Shown piece after piece: positions 54,001 to 64,000 of a DNA stretch of 64,000 nt. The DNA is taken from assembly GCA_034008185.1 (NCBI GenBank), contig CM067082.1, forward strand, positions 105,519,311 through 105,583,310. Reading direction: 5' to 3'. This stretch comes from Gorsachius magnificus. Lineage: Eukaryota > Chordata > Aves > Pelecaniformes > Ardeidae. Each line of letters begins with the position of its first letter. Position 1 is the first letter of the stretch. The translations under genes were made by a program, and so were the position numbers. The notes below the pieces were generated by a model. That model was not told the origin of the DNA, did no database searches, and saw only the letters and a program-made list of their open reading frames with translations.

Positions 54001-57000
54001 CATTGACTGCAATGGTATTGTTGTGTGGCTAAGTGATCAGTGCTGTGAATGAGGACTGCTACATCTCACCCAAAAGCAGCGAGGGCCAGGCCGCAAAATA
54101 TGGTCAGAGTCAGCTCAAGGACTGTGAAAGTGACTTTGACAGCTTTGGCTTTTAGTTTCCTCTCAACGACTTCCATATTGCTTTTGCTTAGTCCACAAGT
54201 CAAAATATGCTTTTTTTTTGTAGTAGCTACAGCATCGGATGAAGTTTAGAAAGTCAAAATCCAAACTTAATTTGTCAATGCAAAAAAGTTGATCACAACA
54301 AAGGACAGCTTATTCCCCCTTCTTTCTTTGCATCTGATGGAACCTTTGCATCCATCAGAAGTTTGTCTAGATATGAAGTAGGAACACATAGAAATGAGAT
54401 ATTGCCAAATAAAACATCATGGTGGCATCAGTTTTTCTGACTAAATTTTCCCGTGGCCTTGAGTCTTCTCGCTGGCACCAACTGGATGAAGGCCGCCTGA
54501 GGATGACCGCTGCCAGGAGCTGTCCGTGAGTTAGGATTTCTGGCTGCCCCTCCGAGATGTTACTAGCGCGGAGCAGTTGCAGCAAAAAGGAGTAAGCCCC
54601 TGTGAGTTGAAGGCAGGGTCAAAAGACCCCCGAAAGCTCTTGCTCCCTTCAAGGAGTCCTGGCTGAAATGCTCTTGGTCCTTGTCTTTTCCCACTCTTCC
54701 CTGTACAGACCAGCAAGCTGGGGGCTGCCACTTCCCTCTGCAGACTGCTGTGAGTAACCTCCTCTTTTCTTTTTTTTCTAGTACCGCTGTAGCACAGGCA
54801 AGATCACGTAAGAAAACATATGCGGGGTCAGCGCTCAGTTTACTTGCAAGTTCATTAAAACAGCAGTGTCTGGAGGCCTCTTGCCTAAATAATTTTATAA
54901 TAGAAAACAGACTCCTGTTGCTTTCTTTTGGGCTACTATTTTTATTTGGTTGTTGTTCCTCAAGCATTTTGGTCCTATTTCAAAACTTGCTTCAATTAAA
55001 TGGAGACAGGGGTGTTTTGGTGCTTTCCAGTTTAAAAGCTGTGCTACTAACGCAAAATTTCTAGGAGTCCTGTAGATGATGGAGCTAGGATTGACAGCAG
55101 TTTTCCTGACAAAATAACAGTAAAAAAACAACTTGTAGATTAAAAATTTGGAAGAAAATAAGGACCCCTCCTCCTTCCCTCCCCCAGCTGAGATCTCCTG
55201 TTGCTGCTTCTGGCATGCATCACATCTCTGAGGATACAGTATCATGAGAAAACTGTCACTTGGTGATGTATTAGGGTAATATATCATGAGAGCATCGTTT
55301 CTTTAGAGGATATGGGCAGTAAAAGACATGATTCTGGCCAGACAGAGCAGCAGGGGACCTTGCTTTTTTTTCTTTCATTTTCTTTAATCTAGCCCTGGTT
55401 TTGTGTTGTACAGAAGTGAATTTCTTCATGGGATATGACTTGTTGCAGAGTAAGTTAGGAGGCCCATTGGGCTTTTTAAACTCTTTAAGAAGTACATGGC
55501 CTCAAGGGCTGCTTTGTTCAAAGTTTTTAAAACAGGCTCAAGCCCAAAACCGGAACGTTTGCCACTGCCCAAATCTCCAGTGTAAGGGTCAAGTAACTTC
55601 AGGCAGAGAAGGTACTAAAGATGCAATGACAGGTAACTATTGTTTGGATAATGTATTTGTAGATTTATCTCATCAAAATGTGATGAAATGATTTTTATAA
55701 GAAAACAGTCAATGCATCACTTTTAAATAAACCTCAAATGAAGTTTTAATTCACATCAGTAGAAGAAAAATTACTATCAGTCAGTATTCTGTCTGTAATA
55801 CAAGATAGAGTTATCTCATCCAAAAACAGGAATTCTGAACTGATGGACTCAGATTTTTATGTACTTTTTTTTATTGCATTTATGGTTTTGGTTTTTTTTC
55901 TCATTGGCAATGTCTGCTGGAAAATAAGCTGAGCACAGGACCAGGATAGCAGTAGTTAAGAAACAAAAGTAGGGTATTGTTAGGACATTCTTTTGAAGGG
56001 ACTGAGTTAATTTTTGAGATGGGACAGAATGTGATACCGTGGTTTGATCTAAAATTTATTGAATTCAAATGATTTAATAATATATTTTAAACCTTTGGCA
56101 CAATCTGCTTTACCCTCTATGAAACTGGCCTGATAGTTCATCAGTGCCATCTTCAACAAATTTTTTGGCTAGAATTTACTTAGAGTGTTTTCAGAACAGT
56201 TTGGCTTGGGGATGACACGAGCAAACTCCTTCTTCTCCAAGCCATCTTATGGCACTTAAGCGGGGCCAGCAGAGCAGCATGCTCCAGGAGCTAATACACC
56301 CAGGGCAGCGATGCTGTTCCACATCTGCTGACTCCAGCTGTGTGCAGGTGGCCTCTGGATTGAGCTAAGGTAGTGGAAGATTTTATGGCCCTCAGTTGCT
56401 GTCCCTTCCCTGGGAGAATGAATTCTGCCCCATCAACTTCAGTCAGGGTAAACCAGGCTAGACCAGACCACGCTCTCAAGATCACTCATTTAGCTCAAAA
56501 CGAGTTGGGCAGTGATCATCCGAAAAGTTTTTCTGGCTGATCTGGGTGACTGGAAACATCCAGCAAGGGGTAAATTGTAAGATGATAGGGTTGGGTCAAT
56601 GAGCTGTAACCTTTTCCAGCAGCACAGGTACAGGTTTGCACCCTGAGCTTCAAATTGGCAGGTATTGCCTGTGACTACTGTTTTCCTGGGTATCGGCATC
56701 AGATTTAGGTGATGATAATTAATAGGAATTCTTTACTGACAAAGTAGAAACCCCATTAATTTGGTTTTTGTTTGTTTAAAAACACATTTAAAATTCACAG
56801 AAAAAGCCTTGAATTTTAAATGCATGCATCTTGTGAAATGCAAAGGTGTGGTCTTCCACAAGAACCCCAGTGCCTACCCCTTCCCCGAAACCTGGCTCCT
56901 AGATAACTATTGGTAGTTTTTTGGATTACAGTAAGAACTGCTGGGAACCTGCGAAGATCACGTCTCTTATTGCTCGAAGACCGTCATGCTATTCTGTTGG

Positions 57001-60000
57001 CAGGTGAATTTTGCCTTTAACTTTACAGCTCAAGAACTCTCATCCAAAGTGGCGCTTGGTGGTTGAGGTGGAGGCAGGGACATTGAGAGCTAAGAGGTAA
57101 GGATCTTGCTCTGGCTTTCTCGCTGACTTAATCTGCAGTTATGGTAATTTCATCTGCCTGCATCTTTGTCAATAAGCTCGCTGGTGTAGTCCTACGACGT
57201 GCTTATGCGATGTCTGATGCAGTGGGACCCTGATCCCAGCTGCAGCCTCAACAGTTGCATTAACACAAACAAATTTAAGAGGAAGAAAGCGCTTTCTTTT
57301 CACCACATAGTAGTGCAGCAGGCTACTGTCAGGGAGTGTGGGATCGCAGTAGGCTGCCGAGGTCACTTTCCTCATGCTGGTGAACATCATTAAACACAGT
57401 GGAAAAAAAAAATAAATCTGTTCAGTCTGTAAGGGGTTGTGAATGATGTGTCCTGAATGACTTGCACATACTCATGCCTTCCTCACAGCGGTGGGGAATA
57501 CCCGTTTGCAGTGAAATTTGGTATCGTCTTTCAGCGGGGCCTTTGTTTTAATCGTGGTTCCTAGGGAGTGGGGAGAACTCGAATTATGAAGGGGGTGGTG
57601 GATGCTGGCTGAGCACCACCACAGGAAGAGCTGCAGCCTCCTCCCTGCTTGCCTTTGGAGGGGCCAGATAAGCTAAAGAGATTCCAGGGATGAGGAGATA
57701 AATAGGAGGCTACCGTGTGCTCTGCTCAAAAAAGGGAAAAGAGGCTCTGTGGACTGAACTGGCATATTTTGTTCCTGATGAAACTTCATCATTTGCATCA
57801 AATGCAATTCATGCTGAAATCATGGTCACGTTGTGCTGTGGGCAAGGACCTGATACCGAAAGTGCTGAAGCATATGTTTGGCCTCACTCCTGTGAGTTGT
57901 CCCATTGAAATTGAAGACACGCTTAAAATAATAGGACTTTTCTTTCTGCGGGGGGAAGCACATGCTTTGGTGTTTGTAGGTTTATGTGGGTAAACAGAGA
58001 GAACTGTATCATTTTGCAGAGAACACACATTGTTTCATAGGGAAATATTTTTTCCACCTTGAATTTAAAAACACACCTACTATGCTAAACCATTTTTCTT
58101 ACTGTACCCACATAATTTGTTTTTGCAAGGCAAAAAAAAAAAAGACAGATAATTGGAGGGGAATAAAGGAAATGAGACCTTTTTTCTCATCTCACCCGAC
58201 AGTGGTTCGAAATGCCTGCAAACGTCTCTCCTTGGGGAGTGGTGTCTTCTCCCTGCAGGCAATTTGTGTGGCTCTTGCTTAGGCAGAGAAACGCTCATGG
58301 GAGACAGCAGTCCCACAGTATTAGCAGGGATTGCTTGCTTGCATTCACTCCACCAATTGAAGGGGAGTTTGTAAATTGGACCCAAGACGGTGAGTTCCAG
58401 GCAGGAGTGCCAAAGGAGCAAGGGTACTATTTTCAGAAAGCGCCTCAGGATTTGTCTAGACCATGAGTTACACGCGTGTCTGAGCCTGTTCTCGAGTTCA
58501 GGTTGGCCAAACATCAGGGTTATCTGCACGTAAGCATAGGTGGAGGAACGCGCTTGGGAGCCTGGTGCTCCCAAGCTTTGGTGAGGGACAGAGCCTGTGG
58601 CCAGTGTGGACCCAAACTTCTGCTCCTGTGGCCTGCGTGGGCTGAGCGTGGCTCCACGCACACTTGAGAGGATGCTCTGGCCACGTGCAACATCTGGCAG
58701 AGAGCCAGCAGCGTGGCTGGAGAACGTGGGTCATGGCGCGCGGCATGCTCTGACTTGTGTTTGAGCCTGCCCTGCATCTCGTGGTAGAGATGTTGCCTAA
58801 GTGACTTGAGTGCACTTGCTTCATAAATTTTAAATGGCTTTTTCTTTTCCCAAGGTCATATGTGCACGTTTGAAAGCTGCATCCAAAATTCCCTTTTGCC
58901 GTTGTTTGAAAATTGTTGTTTTGGTGGATGATCCCACAGGTTTCTCTATGCAGAAATTTAAGGACACTCTGAACTACTTGGTGAGGAGTCCTATCAGCGT
59001 TACTAGTCAGACTATGATGAATAATGGTAAAAAAGTGAGTGTTTTCTGGATTAACCATTAATGGTAGTTTGTATTCCTACCTAATCTGTCCCTGTTGCTT
59101 TTATTATTTTTCTCCCCACAGCCTTTTTTGGTTAGATAAAAGTTTAAACATTTTTCCTATGCAATATAAATAGTTAATAACCTCAGGATATCAGAAATGC
59201 AGCGTGAGGCTCCTAAAAGCATTTTTTGATACATAAAAAGAAAAAAAACCCCACACTCTCACAGTGGCAATCTAGCTCCCTGAGAAACCACATCTGCATG
59301 GTCTTCAGTAGCCAGCTGTGGCAGCTGTGTGACAACACAGTGGGCTTGGGTTACCACTGGTGGAGGTGCTCTGTAGTACAGCCCTGAAGAAACGAAGCGG
59401 TCTCATGATATTTTATTTTTTTTTCCCTCTTCCAAGCTAAATCCAGGTTGAAAAGAGCCATCCTCCTGGTGGCTGCTGTGAGCCAGCAGGAGCCCAGTGG
59501 GGAACCCTGTAGAAAGTTGGCTGTGGCTTCCAAGCTGTGGTTTGGCACACGTCCTCTCCAAGACCTCTGCCAAATATTCAGATTTCTTTTTAGTGGGTTT
59601 TTTCTTTCTTTTCATGTTGGCATTTTATTTAACTGTACCACATGAGTTTAAGGCTGTTAGTTTGATATATTTTGTCACCAGAATGGGCTATTTTGTGCGG
59701 AGTTCTTTGATGGAAGGTAAAAATACGAGGTGTATGTGGAAGGTGAACAAATTGCATTGAGAGAAGGTTGTAGTAAAGGTAACATGAAACAGCAACACTG
59801 GTATTAGGTCTGGTTAGTGTATCTCTCCTGTATGGGAATCTAACATCACCTTTGCATGCCAAGTTAAAGAGGAGACCTTTGGTTCCCACCAACAAAGCTT
59901 AGGAGAGGGGAGAAATGCAAGCACCCAACAAAACTTTCTGATCTTTCCCCAAATGCATTAAAAAGTGAGTTCCCCAGCAGTCAGGCTCAGTGAGCGCAGG

Positions 60001-61564
60001 AGGGGAGTCCAGGGTGATCCTCCAGCACTTCCCTAAATTTTTCTTTCTGAGGGCATCTGGGATTCCAGTGCGAACCCTTTGCCAAGCCGAGTGCTGACTG
60101 GGGAGTTGCGTCAGCTGTGGCAGCATTGTTCTGGATCAGCCTGACCTCTTTTAAAAAAATACGTGTTTTTCCAGCACTAATAAAAACCTTAGCTGAGGTT
60201 CTCTCCCTTTCTGTGTGTGTGCCTGAGCACTAAATTAAATAAATAAATTTAAAAAAAAAAAATCCCAGATGTGAATCTATAAACCATCTGTTTAAAATAA
60301 CTATTGTGCAGGACTATAATTAAAAGTTATTTATTATGAATCTTGGGATCCTATTATGGATTTTGACTGACTCCCAGGTTTCTGATTTAGCAAATGGTTT
60401 ATGTATTTATGAGCCATGTGTCTCTTCTGCACTTCTCGGTGCCAGAGTGCATGTCCTCTAAACAAAAGGAAAAAAAAAATCCCCTGCCCTCCCATAACTG
60501 TTGGCTTCTGAATGTTGCTGTCTAAGAAGTTTTCTCTTAAGAACATCAAAAATCAAAGTGTCTGAGAACTTTCAACAACTCCAGAGATGCTGTTGACAGC
60601 ATAGATGGAGGTTTGGTAATACAGCTCTCCTGCATGCAGCTACTTAGCAACTTTTTAAATGTATGGTTGGGACAAGTAATGAAATGTTATGATTACTGGG
60701 GGTAGGAGGGGACGTATTTGGAAGGAAAGGATTTGTTGCTAAAGTCCATTTGCTCTCGCCCTCCTCTTTGCCCTTGTGAAATGAGAGGGAGCAAAATCGA
60801 AACAAGCAGATGGACAGTACACATTAAAAGCAGTGGTTTGGATGACAGGGTGAAGGAAGAAAAACCCCTCCTGGTGACAATTGCTCTTTGTTTTATCTTT
60901 GTACTTTTACACCCAATGGGCCTAGGAGATCTGCACTGGATAATGCCTGACTGCAATAGACTAAACAATGATTTACCAGCCCAGTTTTATGTGCTGCTGT
61001 CCTATGATTGATCTGCATGGTACATTAACCGTTTCCTCCACATCTGCTGGCCTAGTTTTCCACAACATGCAGCACTGAGATAAACCAAAAGGATTTTCAG
61101 AAAGAACATCAGGGTTAAATCCAGTCCTAGAAGAAGCAAGAGGCACTTGGCTGTGCTTCCCTGGAGCTACGCTCATCTCTGTGTACTACAACAGGGATTT
61201 TGCTGTGAAGACTACGTCAGGGCAGTATGTTGCAATTGTGGCTCTACTGTATGTTCAGCAAAAAGCCCCCAAAGGAGCCGTGGGAGCTGCAGCCTTGAGT
61301 GGTGCTGTACCTTGTACACTGGAAGAGCAGCCCAGCCCCGATGGCAAGGAGTTAGGTACCTCGGGGCGGCATCTGAAACAGCCGGTTTCGGAGCTCTGTG
61401 GGGCTTGCCTATAATACCCGTTTGAGAGGAGGAATATCAGCTTTGCAAATCCCACCTCGCTTAGGGCCTAGCCACCCTTCTTGTGGTGGCAAAGATTGGC
61501 TCTATGGATCTGGGATACACAGACCCATCTCTGCAGGCAGGAGGCTGCAGCTTCTCCTCCAAGG

Positions 61565-61616
61565 GATTTTTCTCTTTTCTTAAAAAAAAAAAAAAAAAAA
61601 GAAAAAAGAAAAAAAT
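61565..61616. repeat. A19 tract flanked by complementary pyrimidine and purine arms
   Basis: Nineteen A (61582-61600) are preceded by GATTTTTCTCTTTTCTT and followed by GAAAAAAGAAAAAA. The flanks are near-complementary, so the tract can fold into an imperfect hairpin. It lies in presumed intron 2. Confidence 0.85.
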
Positions 61617-64000
61617 GGGCAGTGGGGAATAAGTGTGGCACCTCCTGCCCACCTTTTAGCACTGTGCTGTAGCAACTCATCTTTCAGACAGCAATCCAGA
61701 TTTGGTGTCCTTTGCCTCCAGAGGCAATTCAAAGATTTGCCCACAAAGTGTCCTCGCTGTCAGGACTGGTGGCTTTTGGGAACACGGGGAACAAACCCTT
61801 CTTCTGCTGAAGCTGGGCCACTGAGCAATGAGTAGTTCAAGATCTACTGGCCTAAAGAAAGGAAATATGAATCTGCAGCCTACTGCTTAAGATGCCTTCC
61901 AAGGCGGGGAGGACCCTTCAGTTCCCATCGCTGCACCATGGGCCACTAATGTACTTTATGTGGAACAGCCGCTTAATATAAAACTGCCCTTGGCACCCTG
62001 ACATGAACTCCAAAATCGTCTTCCCTCCCAGGAAACCTCCCAGTCACTAGTCTGTACAGCCTGGCTCAGTTTTGCTTTCTCTTTCCAGTTAATTCCATCC
62101 TCACCTGGATGCAGGTTCTGAGTTTGGGGTTGAGCAATCAGCGTTGCTGGTAATAAGGAAAGAAGAGTAAGATCAAAATTTGGCTGCCCCCCCTGGGTTG
62201 GCTCAATGGTACCAAACTTGTCATTGTCAGAGAAGATTTGTGATTGAAGTGATCTGGGCCAAACGGGAGGCTTCCAGTTAGGAACAGTAACTAGCAAGTA
62301 GCTCCCATTTGAAATAAGTGTGTTGGGGTCATCCTTAGGAACATTTTGTATCACCACCAACAAGCAACTTAGGAAGTACCTGAGGGCAGAGGGAGGCAGC
62401 CAGCACTTGGGGCAGAGGGCAAGAAGCTGTCTGGGAAGCTGGGCTGCATAAGATGTTTGCCCCAGGAGTCAGGGAACAAAAAGAAATACAGAGCTGTGTT
62501 CTACTTCTTGTCCCTCTCCCTGCCATCCGCAATAATGATTTCTCCCTTTGAAGATGGAGTCCGATGGGTAGCTGCCTGCTGGACCCCCTGATGTGGGTCT
62601 TACCCAGCTAGGTTGGCCCAGAAGGGCACTGTGCATCTTGCAGAGGTCCATGATGTGTGCTGGAGCTGGTTAAATCATGTTCTCCAAAGGAACATACTCT
62701 AAACTGGTTTTTGCCTTTCCTTCAAACCCACTTTCACCATGCAGAAGATTTTCCCACACATAAAAGTAACAGGGCCGCTAGGCTTATTAAATCTTTCCTT
62801 GAGCAAACTCTCATTAAAGAGAATCAGATCTTAGCAGAACCCTTTAAAATACAGATTATGCATAGTCGATTTGGTAAACTTGATTCTACTGCCCTTCAGC
62901 AGGCTTTATGGAGGCAAAGTCAAGGGGCACTATGTTCACATAAAGAGAATCAAGATTTTACCCTTCGCTCTAAAAAGAAGCTGTTGAGCCAGCTGCACCG
63001 CTGTGCTGTGGCTGCTTTGTACCAGCCCAGTGCTACAGACCTGACATAAATTCAGCTTAACTCACCAGTTAAATTGCATTTATGGTTGCTCTGCAAAGCC
63101 GGGGAGATGCAGAGCAGCCAGCATGGAGCAGTGACCTGGGTTTTCACAGTAGTCGTTTGCGTCGCTGCAGCTGCGCTTTAGGGCCTGATTCTCATTTGCT
63201 GATTTCACACGGGCTTGGCGAGAGTGAGTCCTCATTTAAAGCACTGATAAGATTGAAGTGCCTTTATAGCTCCCATCAGATCAGGCAGTGACTTTGAAGA
63301 AAATAAACCTCTGATTCTAGACAAAGAGCTGGAGTGTAATAAAAGCTGTGTGTTATCCTTCACAGGCACCTTGAATAAGGCCACAGGGAGCAAAAGAAAA
63401 AGACTGGAACGCGCAGTTTCTTTTCCTTTAGTTTTATGATTTACATTTTTCTGGCCCTTTGATTTTTTGGTCTCTAATTAAGTCATGAGATTGGGTGAGG
63501 TGGGTGCTTGCACCTAGTAAATGGCCACCTGTGTCACTTAATGAACTGAGCAACTAATTATAGGTACAGGTCACTTCAGAGGGCTACTTTCAGTCAGGAA
63601 TTTCAAGTAGCAAAATTTTACTGAGAGAAACCCCCAAAGCATTTGGTTTCTGCCTTTCTTAAAGGCAGGGATAACCAGAAGGGTTGACACCACTGGGGCA
63701 AGCCAGGCTATAAATGGAATATTTCTCCTGCCCACTGTCGTGCATCCTCTGTTGACGTTCCTTAATGTGGTCAACATGCTCTTTGGCCTTGGCTGTTGCT
63801 GGCTTTTTGCCATAGAAAGATGACACTATAACGCACAGTGATTCCACCTGCTTGTGTTGTTTCATCGATTTTCAGCATTTCGGGGAGAAAGATGAATTAG
63901 AGTTGTCTCTTTTCTAGTGTAGTATATAGTAGGCTCTTTTGAAGACCCTCTGGGGAGCCAGGTAATACTGCCAGCTAAAAATTACTTTCAGCAGTGGCAG

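Noticed and set aside
62657..63049. 130-codon plus-strand ORF near the window end
   Set aside because: Looked somewhat protein-like but has no recognisable family and no supporting splice sites that I could defend.

Overview
The window looks like a piece of a bird genome. It is AT-rich, intron-sized and intergenic DNA with few interspersed repeats. The recognisable repeats are CR1 LINE 3' ends, the dominant avian retrotransposon; clear ones lie near 7.8, 29.1 and 36.9 kb and a decayed one near 16.8 kb. Almost every open reading frame is a chance ORF. No prokaryotic, viral, CRISPR, rRNA or tRNA feature was seen.

The secure gene is the 5' end of BMPER (crossveinless-2, a secreted BMP-binding regulator) on the + strand. 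A CpG island (about 38.83-40.34 kb) holds a TATA-like element, a G-rich block with quadruplex potential, and the signal-peptide exon, which ends at a GTAAGG donor after 40191. A second coding exon (41094-41179) encodes the first cysteines of the first VWC domain and is almost identical to the mammalian protein as I recall it. The frame that joins properly to exon 2 has no ATG. The only well-placed ATG (40099) is off by one base because of a nine-base G run just after it. One extra G would give a textbook signal peptide, so a homopolymer error in the sequence, or a true indel, is likely. The rest of the window (41180-64000) appears to be BMPER intron 2; I could not find exon 3.

Upstream, 20877 to about 21565 looks like a terminal + strand exon: a pyrimidine-rich acceptor, 13 acidic codons and a stop, about 630 bases of 3' UTR and an AATAAA. 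In mammals BBS9 lies directly upstream of BMPER in the same orientation, so this may be the last BBS9 exon, with 1-20876 as its last intron. That assignment is inference. The stretch 21.6-38.8 kb is then intergenic DNA between the two genes.

I found no convincing new biological system. The observations most worth a second look are the BMPER start-codon frame problem, the purine/pyrimidine tract in BMPER intron 1, the candidate BBS9 end, a protein-like minus-strand fragment at 19.45-19.65 kb, and a perfect short hairpin at 34.61 kb.
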